From assembly GCA_934777435.1 (NCBI GenBank), contig CAKVNK010000002.1:248001-312000 (forward strand): a stretch of DNA of 64,000 nucleotides. The letters run 5' to 3'. The position numbers and the translations under genes are program-made. Below are positions 50,972 through 59,446 of this stretch, piece after piece (the first letter of the stretch is position 1; the number at the start of each line of letters is the position of its first letter). Under the pieces are notes generated by a model that was given only the letters and a program-made list of their open reading frames with translations, did not search any database and was not told where the DNA came from. The DNA comes from an uncultured Clostridia bacterium. Its GTDB lineage: Bacteria; Bacillota; Clostridia; Christensenellales; UBA1242.

Positions 50972-51862
50972 ATGGAATTTATCGCAAATAATTGGTGGTG
51001 GATGGTTTTAATCCTTGTGGTTATTATCGTTGCACTTATTGTCGTTTTGGTGTTGCTTGATGTGCGTGACAAAAAGATTTTAAAAGATTTTCAAGAAAAG
51101 GTTTTGTTTGTTGAAGATGAAAAATCAGATTTGTTAAAACAACCAGCAAAAGCTGAAACAAAAGTAGAAGCAAAGGTTGAAGAAAAACCAGTTGCTGAAA
51201 AAACTGAAGTTGTGGCAAAAGAAGTTGAACCAAAGGCAGAAGTTAAGGCTGAAGTTGAACCTAAAAAAGCAACAAAAGTTAAAAAGGCAACAACTGCTAA
51301 AAAGCCAGCAACAAAAAAGGTTGAAAAACCAGTTGTGAAGGAAGAAGTTAAAGCAGAGCCAAAAGTTGAAGTTGAAGCCGAAGTTGTTGAAACAAAGGTT
51401 GAAGAAAACAAAGAAGTTAAACCAACCGCTAAAAAAGTTGCAACAAAACCTGCTACTAAAAAGGCTGTAAAAGCAGAACCTAAAAAAGCAGTTAAAGCAG
51501 AACCTAAAAAAGCAGTTAAAGCAGAAGTAAAGGCTGAACCAAAAGTTGAGGTTAAGGCAGAACCTAAAAAGGCAGAAAAACCTGCAAAAGCCACAACAAG
51601 CAAAACTGTTGCTAAAAAACCAGCAACAAAAACAACTGCTAAAAAAGAAGTTGAGTCAGAAGCAAAAGTTGAAGTAAAGGCAATTTCAAAGCCTGCAACA
51701 AAACCTGCTAAAACTGAAACTAAACCAGCAATTAAAAAGGCAGAAAAACCAGTTGAAAAGAAAACAACAACTGCTAAAAAAACAACAGCAAAAACTGAAG
51801 TTAAAAAACCTGCTACAAAAACAGCAAAAACAACCGCTAAAAAACCAGTTGCTAAAAAATAA
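50972..51862 (+). CDS. Membrane-anchored Lys/Ala/Glu-rich repetitive protein
   Basis: 296 residues, ATG at 50972 after AAAGGGG. One N-terminal transmembrane helix (WWWMVLILVVIIVALIVVLVLL) is followed by a short acidic helix, then about 240 residues of low-complexity K, A, E, V, P and T repeats such as KKAVKAEPKKAVKAEPKK and KKPATKTAKTTAKKP. The tail resembles histone H1 or bacterial PAKA-type proteins. With the helix as anchor, the basic tail would face the cytosol and could hold DNA or acidic polymers at the membrane (inference). A shorter relative follows at 52070. Confidence 0.7.
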   Translation: MEFIANNWWWMVLILVVIIVALIVVLVLLDVRDKKILKDFQEKVLFVEDEKSDLLKQPAKAETKVEAKVEEKPVAEKTEVVAKEVEPKAEVKAEVEPKKATKVKKATTAKKPATKKVEKPVVKEEVKAEPKVEVEAEVVETKVEENKEVKPTAKKVATKPATKKAVKAEPKKAVKAEPKKAVKAEVKAEPKVEVKAEPKKAEKPAKATTSKTVAKKPATKTTAKKEVESEAKVEVKAISKPATKPAKTETKPAIKKAEKPVEKKTTTAKKTTAKTEVKKPATKTAKTTAKKPVAKK

Positions 51863-51877
51863 TAAGAATTGAAATTT

Positions 51878-51909
51878 AAAAGGAAGTCAAAGTTTTGGCT
51901 TTCTTTTTT
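51878..51909 (+). terminator. Terminator
   Basis: AAAGGAAGTCAAA/TTTGGCTTTCTTT hairpin plus T-run, after the repetitive protein gene. Confidence 0.7.
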
Positions 51910-52069
51910 GTTGTGTTTAACATTAACCTATCATCAATGATATAAATTGATTTTGATATTTTGGGGCTATAAGGCTAAAAACGCAAAATAAGAAATTTAA
52001 AAAAATCTGCATTTTTATTTTACACTGTAAAAATTTTTTGTTATAATATTGACGAATAAGGAGAAATTT

Positions 52070-52276
52070 ATGTTTTTTGTATGGTCTTGGTGGTATCTTG
52101 TGATTGCAGTGCTTTTGGCAGGCATTGTCGCTTTGGCAATCGTTTTGGTTAAGATGAACAAAAAAGATGTTGAGTTGATTGAAGAATTCCAACAGGCAAA
52201 CGCTGTTGAAGAAGTGGAAGAAGTTGAACCTGAACAACCAGCAAAAAAATCCGCAAAAAAATCTGCTACAAAATAA
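52070..52276 (+). CDS. Short paralogue: membrane helix plus Lys-rich tail
   Basis: 68 residues, ATG at 52070 after AAGGAGAAA. A transmembrane helix (WWYLVIAVLLAGIVALAIVLV) is followed by KMNKKDVELIEEFQQA, an acidic stretch and a KKSAKKSATK tail. The layout (helix, D/E-F-Q element, acidic segment, KKxA tail) copies the 296-residue protein upstream, so the two are probably paralogues of different length. Confidence 0.65.
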   Translation: MFFVWSWWYLVIAVLLAGIVALAIVLVKMNKKDVELIEEFQQANAVEEVEEVEPEQPAKKSAKKSATK

Positions 52277-52305
52277 ATAACAGATTATTGTTTTTGTGCT
52301 TAAGG

Positions 52306-52329
52306 CTTGGCATTGTGCCAAGTTTTTTT
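52306..52329 (+). terminator. Terminator
   Basis: CTTGGCA/TGCCAAG hairpin with a 3-nt loop and a run of eight T. Confidence 0.85.
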
Positions 52330-52450
52330 ATTGTGCGTGGCAGACAAACAATATCATTTAGTAAATTAATTAGCAAATTGTTTTCTTTAGTATTGCAACA
52401 AAACGCCAAAATTGCTTGAAAAATTTTTGTAATTAAATTAACATATTTAT

Positions 52451-52987
52451 ATGAGGATAATTTCAGGCAAATATCGTGGCAAAAAGTTGCAAGAGTTTGA
52501 CTTGGCAACCACAAAACCAACACTTGACAGGGTTAAAGAAAGCATATTTAATCTTATTCAATTTGATGTTGCAGATGCTGTTGCATGTGACCTTTTTGCA
52601 GGCACTGGTGCGTTGGGGGCGGAGTGTGTTTCACGTGGGGCAAGCAAAGTTTATTTTGTTGATAGCAACCCAAAGGCAATAAAAATCATACAAGCCAATT
52701 TAAAAAATATGGAAGGTGATTTTAAAATTGTAAACACTGATTATTTAGACTTTTTAAAAACCTGTCACACTAAATTTGACCTTGTGTTGATTGACCCACC
52801 ATATAAAACAGATTTGGGAGTTAAAGCCATTGAATATATTGTTAAAAATGATGTGTTAAATTCAAATGGCATTATTATTTTTGAAACAAGCAAAGAATTG
52901 AATTTTGAATTTGATTATCCGCAGTTTGATATTGATAAACGTACATATGGTACTGTGGCAGTGTTTAAATTTGTAAAGAAGGCTTAA
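52451..52987 (+). CDS. rsmD: 16S rRNA (guanine-966-N2)-methyltransferase
   Basis: 178 residues. MRIISGKYRGKKLQ at the start, the P-T-L-D-R-V-K-E-S-I-F-N segment, SAM-binding CDLFAGTGALGAECVSRGA and catalytic LVLIDPPYKT are diagnostic of RsmD. It methylates G966 of 16S rRNA during 30S assembly. The gene is followed immediately by the glycosylase. TAACAT ends 6 nt before the ATG and no ribosome site is present. Confidence 0.95.
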   Translation: MRIISGKYRGKKLQEFDLATTKPTLDRVKESIFNLIQFDVADAVACDLFAGTGALGAECVSRGASKVYFVDSNPKAIKIIQANLKNMEGDFKIVNTDYLDFLKTCHTKFDLVLIDPPYKTDLGVKAIEYIVKNDVLNSNGIIIFETSKELNFEFDYPQFDIDKRTYGTVAVFKFVKKA

Positions 52988-53821
52988 ATGAAAATTGTGA
53001 AAGATAAAAACAAAATTATAATAACCAACCCACAAGATTTTGATATTGTGCAAACATTGAATTGTGGTCAAATTTTTAGGTTTGTTATTGATGGCAACAC
53101 TGCACGTGTGTTCTCGCTAGATAAAATGGCAAAAATAAATTTTAACAAGGATAAAATTGAAATAGAAACGCCAAATACTGACTATTTTTACAACTTTTTT
53201 GATTTGTCAACCGATTATGGTGCAATAAAAAACAAACTTGCGTTGGACCCATTGCTTGCACCTGCAATCAAATTTGGTGGCGGGATAAGGATAATAAACA
53301 ACACCGCTTTTGAAATGCTTATCAGTTTTATAATCAGTGCAAACAACAATATTAAACGCATAAAAAATTCCATTGAGTTTTTGTGCTCTCGTTTTGGCGA
53401 AAACAAAGGTGAATATTATGCTTTTCCAACTTTGCAAGCATTAAAAACCGCCACAGTGCAAGATTTTGTGGAAGCAGGGCTTGGCTATCGTGCTGAACAG
53501 ATGTTTGACACTGTGCAAAAATTAACACCTGAATATATTGCAAAAATTGAAACAGCAGACAATAAAACCAAAATGCAATTATTAATCGCACTTAAAGGCA
53601 TTGGTGAAAAGGTGGCAAATTGCATTATGTTGTTTGGTTTGGGCGTTAAAAATGTGTTTCCAGTTGATGTGTGGATAAATAAAGTTTATAACCACATTTT
53701 TAGTAAAAATGAAACAGACCGTAGCAAAATAACAAAAGAATTGACAGAACGCTATGGTGAACTTTCAGGATATGCACAGCAATATTTTTATTACTATTAT
53801 CGTGAAAACAAAATAGGCTAA
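52988..53821 (+). CDS. ogg: 8-oxoguanine DNA glycosylase (OGG family)
   Basis: 277 residues, starting directly after the rsmD stop. The N-terminal LNCGQIFRFVIDG strand is typical of the OGG beta domain. FIISANNNIKRIKNSIEFL, the helix-hairpin-helix LIALKGIGEKVANCIMLFGLG with catalytic Lys expected nearby (K in GEKVAN), and catalytic Asp in FPVDVWINKVYN follow. It excises 8-oxoguanine and cuts the abasic site. A bacterial OGG1-like enzyme, as found in clostridia. Confidence 0.88.
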   Translation: MKIVKDKNKIIITNPQDFDIVQTLNCGQIFRFVIDGNTARVFSLDKMAKINFNKDKIEIETPNTDYFYNFFDLSTDYGAIKNKLALDPLLAPAIKFGGGIRIINNTAFEMLISFIISANNNIKRIKNSIEFLCSRFGENKGEYYAFPTLQALKTATVQDFVEAGLGYRAEQMFDTVQKLTPEYIAKIETADNKTKMQLLIALKGIGEKVANCIMLFGLGVKNVFPVDVWINKVYNHIFSKNETDRSKITKELTERYGELSGYAQQYFYYYYRENKIG

Positions 53822-53985
53822 TGCTTTGACAAGGTGGATAAAAATTGTTAAAATGCTTTTAATAGGTTAAATATAGCAAAGGCGTTATATTTTGTGGCTT
53901 TAAGGCTTGACAACATTATAATGCTGAAATGCAAACAAATTTAAAAACAAATAAAAAGGTTGGCATTGTGCCAAATGGGTGAGTT

Positions 53986-54354
53986 ATGTTTTGTAATCAA
54001 TGTGGGGAAGAAAACCGTAATGATAGAAAATTTTGTGCAAATTGTGGTGCACCTTTAAAGGACTATACAAAGCAACCAACACAAGAAGAATTGCTTATGC
54101 CACAAGATGTTATTGATGCAAACAACAAAAAAAGGCAAGATAAAAAAAGATATTGGGTTAGGCATGCTGTAAGTATCGTGCTTATTTTGGTGGCTTGTAT
54201 CTGTGTGATTGTTTCAAACTTTGTGTTTAAAGGTAACCGCACAGTGCAAATTTGGCTTTCTTCAATCGCAGTTGTGCTTTCATTTATCTACATAACTTTG
54301 GTTATCATCAATGCCAAATATGCTAAAAAGCAACGCAATGCTAAAAAAGATTAA
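53986..54354 (+). CDS. Zinc-ribbon membrane protein
   Basis: 122 residues. An N-terminal double Cys knuckle (FCNQCGEENRNDRKFCANCGAPL) is a zinc-ribbon of the zinc_ribbon_2 type. Two transmembrane helices follow (about 60-80 and 90-110), then a Lys-rich tail. Such proteins are common in Firmicutes, but their function is unknown. The ATG follows GGGTGAGTT. Confidence 0.75.
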   Translation: MFCNQCGEENRNDRKFCANCGAPLKDYTKQPTQEELLMPQDVIDANNKKRQDKKRYWVRHAVSIVLILVACICVIVSNFVFKGNRTVQIWLSSIAVVLSFIYITLVIINAKYAKKQRNAKKD

Positions 54355-54369
54355 TAATAAAACAATAAG

Positions 54370-54398
54370 AAGTTCAGGCAATATGCTTGAACTTTTTT
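54370..54398 (+). terminator. Terminator after zinc-ribbon gene
   Basis: AAGTTCA/TGAACTT hairpin with six T. Confidence 0.7.
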
Positions 54399-54535
54399 GT
54401 TGTGTTTTTGTTGCGTGGGTTGTGTCGATTTTGACCAAATTTTAAAAAAGGGTATTGACGGGGTGGGGTTTTTGGTATATAATCAGCAAAGAAAAAATAA
54501 ATCGAGCCAGTTTTTGGCAAAATAAAGGTGAAAAT

Positions 54536-55051
54536 ATGGAATTTGTTGAAATTTTTTCTGAAATGAGTTGGATAGCAGCAGCCCTTTTATTTGGTGGTTT
54601 GGTGTTTATTTTTGTTGAAGTTTTGTTGCCAGGTTTTGGCTTTTTTGGTATTGCCGGCAGTGTTGCCATTGTGGCAGGTTTGATTGTGCGTATCTGTCAA
54701 GGCTTGAATTTATTACAATCAATAGTGCTTGTCTTGATGGTTTTGGCCTTCTTTATTGTGTGCGTCATTTTTATGGTGTTCAGTGCACAACATGGCATAC
54801 TGGGGCGTACTGGTTTGTTTGAAAATGAAAATACATTTTCTTCACGTAACAGACGTGAAAGCAAGGAACTTAGAAAATTGATTGGAAAATCTGGACGTGC
54901 GTCAGGTGTGCTTAACCCAGGTGGCAAGGCAAAAATCAATGGCAGAGTATATGACGTTCTTTCAGTTAAATCTTACATTGAAGATAACCAACACGTTAAA
55001 GTTATTGGTGTAAAAGATAACACTTTGTTGGTTCGTAAATGGTTTGAATAA
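54536..55051 (+). CDS. NfeD-family membrane protein
   Basis: 171 residues from the ATG at 54536, with AAAGGTGAAAAT upstream. Three hydrophobic segments (about 12-33, 38-57 and 65-88) are followed by a C-terminal OB-fold: KSGRASGVLNPGGKAKINGRVYDVLS, then VKVIGVKDNTLLVRK. This is the short NfeD type that partners with flotillin-like FloA. The next gene is floA, which supports the assignment. A TTGACG-TATAAT promoter is near 54456-54483. Confidence 0.9.
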   Translation: MEFVEIFSEMSWIAAALLFGGLVFIFVEVLLPGFGFFGIAGSVAIVAGLIVRICQGLNLLQSIVLVLMVLAFFIVCVIFMVFSAQHGILGRTGLFENENTFSSRNRRESKELRKLIGKSGRASGVLNPGGKAKINGRVYDVLSVKSYIEDNQHVKVIGVKDNTLLVRKWFE

Positions 55052-55159
55052 AATTTGTAACAACATTTTTTAAAGGCAAATAAACATTTTGTCAAACTGT
55101 GGTTATCAGCCACTCAAAAGACAACTTATTAAAAAACAAAAGTTGAAAGGAGAAAATTT

Positions 55160-56206
55160 ATGAATAACTCAATGTTATTAGCAATGCCTGCTTGGGCAAT
55201 TTGGTTGATTGTGCTTATTGTTTTGGCAGCAATCATTGTGGGCATTTTTGTGCTTGTGCCTATCAGAATATGGTTTAGGGCATTGGCAAGTGGTTCACAC
55301 GTAAGTATGACACGTTTGATTGGTATGAAAATACGTAAAGTGGACTACAAAAAAATTGTGGATATTTACATCGTTTCACAAAAAGCAGGGCTTAACATTA
55401 ATATTGCAGAACTTGAAACTCACCTTATGGCAGGTGGTAACATTGAAAAAGTTGTTGACGCACTTATTGCAGCCAACAGTGCAAAAATTGATTTAACCCT
55501 TGACCAAGCAAAAGCAATCGACCTTGCTGGCCGTGACGTGGTTGAAGCAGTTAAAACAAGCATTACACCAAAAGTTATCCGCACACCATGGATTGAAGCA
55601 ATGGCAAGAAATGGTATTCAAGTTAAGGCTTTGGCTCAGGTTACTGTGCGTGCTCGTCTTGACCGTCAAATTGGTACAGCAGACGTTGAAACCATTTTGG
55701 CACGTGTGGGCGAAGGTATTGTAAGCACTATTGGTAAAGCAGAAACTCACCGTGATATTTTGGCAGACCCGTCAATTATTTCAAAAGCAATCTTGGCAGA
55801 CAATTTGGACAGACAAACTTCATATGAAATTTTATCTATTGATATTTGTGATGTAGATATTGGTTCAAATGTTGGTGCAAAATTGAAGATTGAAGAAGCC
55901 GAAGCAAAAAAGAAAATCAGTCAAGCAGCAGCAGAAGAACGTAAGGCTCAAGCAATCGCACATGAACAAGAAATGAAGGCTAAAACACAAGAAATGAAAG
56001 CAGTTGTTTTGGCGGCAGAAAGTGAAGTGCATAAAGCAATGGCAACCGCTCTTAAATCTGGTAAAGTTGGCGTTATAGATTATTACAAGTTGCAAAACTT
56101 GGAAGCAGACACCGATATGCGTAAATCAATCAGCGGTAAAGCAGATAAAGATAAGGAAAAACCATCAATGCCAGCAGGAAGACCTGGTAATCCATTTGAA
56201 AACTAG
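55160..56206 (+). CDS. floA: Flotillin-like protein FloA
   Basis: 348 residues, ATG after AAAGGAGAAA. An N-terminal hydrophobic hairpin (IWLIVLIVLAAIIVGIFVLV) precedes a band-7/PHB region (VKALAQVTVRARLDRQIGTA; VETILARVGEGIVSTIG) and a long EA-rich helix (EEAEAKKKISQAAAEERKAQ). This is the YqfA/FloA family, which organises functional membrane microdomains. It stands between nfeD and a further membrane gene in one operon. Confidence 0.95.
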   Translation: MNNSMLLAMPAWAIWLIVLIVLAAIIVGIFVLVPIRIWFRALASGSHVSMTRLIGMKIRKVDYKKIVDIYIVSQKAGLNINIAELETHLMAGGNIEKVVDALIAANSAKIDLTLDQAKAIDLAGRDVVEAVKTSITPKVIRTPWIEAMARNGIQVKALAQVTVRARLDRQIGTADVETILARVGEGIVSTIGKAETHRDILADPSIISKAILADNLDRQTSYEILSIDICDVDIGSNVGAKLKIEEAEAKKKISQAAAEERKAQAIAHEQEMKAKTQEMKAVVLAAESEVHKAMATALKSGKVGVIDYYKLQNLEADTDMRKSISGKADKDKEKPSMPAGRPGNPFEN

Positions 56207-56214
56207 GCTAGCCT

Positions 56215-56679
56215 ATGAGTTGGATGGAAATTACACTTATTGTGGCAGCCGTGGCAGTGCCTATTGTGACATTGTTTATGGTGTTGCCTAAAAAGAAAAA
56301 AGAAGCAAAAGAAGAAAAACCAGCCGAAAAGCCTGCTGAAAAAGCAAAAGACAATGCGGTGGCGGATAAACCGGTTGAAAAAACTGAACCAGTTGTTGCA
56401 TCAGAGCCAAAAGACGATGCAAAAACTGTAAGACCTGTTTTTGATAGCGTTGATTATAAAGTTGACGATTTTAAAGATTATTTAAAAGAAAAGTCAAAAA
56501 CAACCAGTCGCCCAAAACGTAAAGTTATGGGAAATGATTTTAAAGACCTTTCAACTGGGTGGGAAAATTTTATGAAAGCACCAGAGTCAGCTAAAAAAAC
56601 TTTGACAGATGATATATGTTGTCTTGCCCCAGAAGTCCAAGCAATGATTTTCGCCGGACTGTTAGATAGGAAATATTAA
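56215..56679 (+). CDS. Membrane-anchored protein downstream of floA, unknown function
   Basis: 154 residues starting 8 bp after floA. One N-terminal helix (MEITLIVAAVAVPIVTLFMVL) is followed by a charged linker of KKKEAKEEKPAEKPAEKAKD type and a C-terminal domain (GWENFMKAPESAKKTLTDDI; APEVQAMIFAGLLDRKY). Co-location suggests a microdomain-associated role. The last 10 codons are duplicated 79 bp downstream. Confidence 0.65.
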   Translation: MSWMEITLIVAAVAVPIVTLFMVLPKKKKEAKEEKPAEKPAEKAKDNAVADKPVEKTEPVVASEPKDDAKTVRPVFDSVDYKVDDFKDYLKEKSKTTSRPKRKVMGNDFKDLSTGWENFMKAPESAKKTLTDDICCLAPEVQAMIFAGLLDRKY

Positions 56680-56767
56680 AATTTTATTATAGGCGAAAAT
56701 ATGGTAGTGAGTTTACGAACACCATATAATTGCCGGACTGTTAGATAGGAAATACTAAAATTTTAGT
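56653..56767 (+). repeat. Duplicated 3' end flanking a hairpin insert
   Basis: GCCGGACTGTTAGATAGGAA and about 15 more bases at 56653 recur at 56732 with one change. The 45 bp between them carry an ATATGGT/ACCATAT hairpin. The arrangement resembles the gene-end duplications seen at 45.3, 16.8 and 63.4 kb. Confidence 0.8.
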
Positions 56768-56780
56768 ATAAAAAATATAA

Positions 56781-56809
56781 AAAAATTCACAGATGTCTGT
56801 GAATTTTTT
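56781..56809. terminator. Bidirectional terminator
   Basis: AAAAATTCACAGA/TCTGTGAATTTTT nearly loopless hairpin separating the floA operon from the convergent HEPN-like gene. Confidence 0.85.
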
Positions 56810-56903
56810 ATTGCATTGATAAAAACCTATACTTGTAAGAATATTATTTTATTACAAATCTCAAACTGTAAACAATAAATAAAATAAATTGAATTAATGT
56901 TTC

Positions 56904-58631
56904 TTATTGATTATTGCTTAAATCTTGTGATGAAGAGTTTATATTGATGTTGTGCGTGACACTTGAGTTATTGTGTGATATTTGAGTGCTTGTAATGTAT
57001 TGTGTAACAATTTGTAATATTTCGTTTTTAATTTTTTCTAAATTTTCAATAGAAATAGTAAATTTAAAATCAGGAGTTTTGTTATTTTTTGAAGTGTAAT
57101 CATAAATAAACAATTCTTTATTTAAATTGTTGAGATACAATAAATGACTTAAACTGTCGCGTAGATGGTATAAAACAGTTCTAACATCACCTTTATATTT
57201 TGTTGAACTTCTTAATTTTGCCATTTCATTTGGATCCATACAGTTAATAACATCAATCAAAGGCTGGGTGTTATTACAGTTTGTGAAAAGTGAGTTATCT
57301 TCCATGATCTGTAAAAGTAGTTGAGTTTCTGTTATAAGTGATTCTGTGTAACTGTTAAACACTTGTTTTAATGTGCCGATATACTCTGCATAATTTATTA
57401 TTAAGTCGTTTAAATCAAAAGATTTGTTTTGGCTTGATAATAATTTATATTCACATGTGCGTATAACATTTCTGTTATTGCTTGCCATTTCACATGCTGC
57501 TGCAACATCATAAACTGAGTGACTGTAAAAATCAACAAGAGATGACAAGTGGGAATTTTGATTTGTGGCAATAATATCTGCCAATTTTGGTGGTAACGAA
57601 GCAAAGAATTCAGGACCAAACCATTTGCGTGTGTCAACATATTCGTTAATAAAAATTGTTTGTTGATTTTTGTCGAAGGTTATTGGTGTTTGAACGTTTG
57701 TTGCTGTATTAAAAATGCTGAAATCATTGATTTTAAGAAGTAGTTTGGCAACATCTTCATTTGATATGCCTTCTGGTAATGTTATTTGATTTGATTGTTG
57801 ATTGCCTTGTTGTAATATCATCAGTGGGGTTTGCTCTGACACAAGCAGTAAAACTAAGTCGTGGAGTTGCCTACTGTTAATTTCAAGTTCAAACATTTTG
57901 GGCGCCGGACGTGAAACGATATTACCATTTGCGTCAATCATACGGCTACTTTCGTATTTAAATTTTAAGTTTTCAATATTGATTGCTGAATCGTTAGTAT
58001 TGTAAAACAAAGAGAGTAGAATTTGCAAAGGGGAAACTTTGTCTGGATATTTTAATGCTTCATAAATTTTTTTCTGCAAAAGGTTTGCTTTTGCGCCATA
58101 ATTTGGATCAAGTTTAAAATCTGGTGAAAATTGTAAATTGAAAACATTTGATTTGCCTTTAGTTAAATATGTGATATCGATATTATCATTACAAGTCCAA
58201 ATTTTCTCAAGTTGTTCAATATCTAGCATGCTACAGTAGTTACCATGAGCAAAAGCATTGCCGATTTGACGTAAAAATCTATCATCATCAACAAACTGAA
58301 GTTCTGGCGTTGTTGATAAAATTTCTGCTTTAATTTTTGCGTAAGCTTGATTTGTTTTTAATGCTGAAAAATTAATATTGTCAAAATTTTCTCTAACCAA
58401 AGATAAAAACAATCTTCTGCTACATGTGTTGTTAAAAACTTTCAGTGCTTTCATCCTTTCAAGGCAGTCAGTTATTGTTGTCAAATGTTCGGCTTCAAAA
58501 TCTAACGTAGTTTTAACAATCTGTTCACTATTGAAAGGTGGGTGCAAAGTACTTAATGCTTTTTGTTTTTCTTTTTCCCAATTGACGGCTTGGTCAAGAT
58601 AATTAAGAAATTTGATTTCGTTACTTGTCAT
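56904..58631 (-). CDS. Large protein with two HEPN-like motifs
   Basis: 575 residues, ATG at 58631 after AAAGGATAAACT. Two segments look like HEPN RNase motifs. LRQIGNAFAHGNYCSML (about 135-152) resembles the R-N-A-x-A-H-G-N pattern, although the Arg directly before N is Gly. HLRDSLSHLLYL (about 505-516) is a full R-x4-H motif, followed by FKFTISIENLEKIKNEILQ, as in pEK499_p136-type HEPN proteins. HEPN domains are often RNases in defence or stress, or inactive binding folds. The middle has no recognised motif. The promoter (TTGACT-17-TATAAT) resembles that of the 549-residue gene at 30.4-32.1 kb. Confidence 0.5.
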   Translation of the reverse strand: MTSNEIKFLNYLDQAVNWEKEKQKALSTLHPPFNSEQIVKTTLDFEAEHLTTITDCLERMKALKVFNNTCSRRLFLSLVRENFDNINFSALKTNQAYAKIKAEILSTTPELQFVDDDRFLRQIGNAFAHGNYCSMLDIEQLEKIWTCNDNIDITYLTKGKSNVFNLQFSPDFKLDPNYGAKANLLQKKIYEALKYPDKVSPLQILLSLFYNTNDSAINIENLKFKYESSRMIDANGNIVSRPAPKMFELEINSRQLHDLVLLLVSEQTPLMILQQGNQQSNQITLPEGISNEDVAKLLLKINDFSIFNTATNVQTPITFDKNQQTIFINEYVDTRKWFGPEFFASLPPKLADIIATNQNSHLSSLVDFYSHSVYDVAAACEMASNNRNVIRTCEYKLLSSQNKSFDLNDLIINYAEYIGTLKQVFNSYTESLITETQLLLQIMEDNSLFTNCNNTQPLIDVINCMDPNEMAKLRSSTKYKGDVRTVLYHLRDSLSHLLYLNNLNKELFIYDYTSKNNKTPDFKFTISIENLEKIKNEILQIVTQYITSTQISHNNSSVTHNININSSSQDLSNNQ

Positions 58632-58702
58632 AGTTTATCCTTTTTTTTATTATAAACGCATGTTGTGTGTTAGTCAATACCTATCAGTTATTTGGTTGGT
58701 AT

Positions 58703-59446
58703 TTACTTTATCCTTAAACTAATCAGCGTTTGTTTATCTTCGGCGGAAACTTGGTAACTATCACGACATTTGCAAATTGCTTTGTTTTGTGTAAATTTAT
58801 CTAAATATTTTTCTTGTAACAGGGTGTAGGTTTTATCTCTAAATTTCATAAAAGCAAAACTTATAAGCCATGCAACAGCCATTTTAACATAATAACCTTG
58901 ATGATTTATTTGCTTGCAAACAGACAAAATATCGTCAATATATGCTTCTTCTAAATAATTAACCATTAAACAGACAATTCCAACACGAGCCACAAATTCA
59001 CGTGAATCTAAACACATATTTTTGTAATGTTTAAAATATTTAGATTTATCTTTACTGTTTTTTAATGTCTTCATTGTTGAAACAACAGTGTCGCAACTTG
59101 ACCAGTTGTCAATTTTTGGTGTCCAATCTGTCAATAATTTGGTTTGCAAATTTAAATCTTTTATCAAGGCAATCACAATGCCTGCAATGGTAACTTCTTC
59201 ATATGAGTTATATTTCACGGCTTTTAAAAAGCCAAGATAGTCGCCTTTGCTGATATTTTTTGCAATAAGGCGTATATCTGCCATAGATAGTGCATAGACA
59301 TTTTGGTGTGTGTTTAAGATTTTAATGTGACGTTCTCTATCTATCGCTGATTCATATTTGGCTAAACTTTGCAAAAGATTTAAAAATTTTTCATAAGATT
59401 TTGCGTCTTTCCAGTCTGCCTGTGCTAAAAATTCATAATTGTTCAT
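58703..59446 (-). CDS. DNA alkylation repair protein (AlkD-type HEAT-like)
   Basis: 247 residues, all helical. SMADIRLIAKNISKGDYLGF, WTPKIDNWSSCDTVVSTMK, SREFVARVGIVCLMVNYLEE and YYVKMAVAWLISFAFMKF match the ALK/HEAT repeat pattern of AlkD DNA glycosylases, including the W and D in IDNWSSCD (usually V-x-x-W-D-x-x-D). It removes bulky or cationic alkyl adducts. An extended -10 (TGATATAAT) ends 6 nt before the ATG. Confidence 0.88.
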   Translation of the reverse strand: MNNYEFLAQADWKDAKSYEKFLNLLQSLAKYESAIDRERHIKILNTHQNVYALSMADIRLIAKNISKGDYLGFLKAVKYNSYEEVTIAGIVIALIKDLNLQTKLLTDWTPKIDNWSSCDTVVSTMKTLKNSKDKSKYFKHYKNMCLDSREFVARVGIVCLMVNYLEEAYIDDILSVCKQINHQGYYVKMAVAWLISFAFMKFRDKTYTLLQEKYLDKFTQNKAICKCRDSYQVSAEDKQTLISLRIK

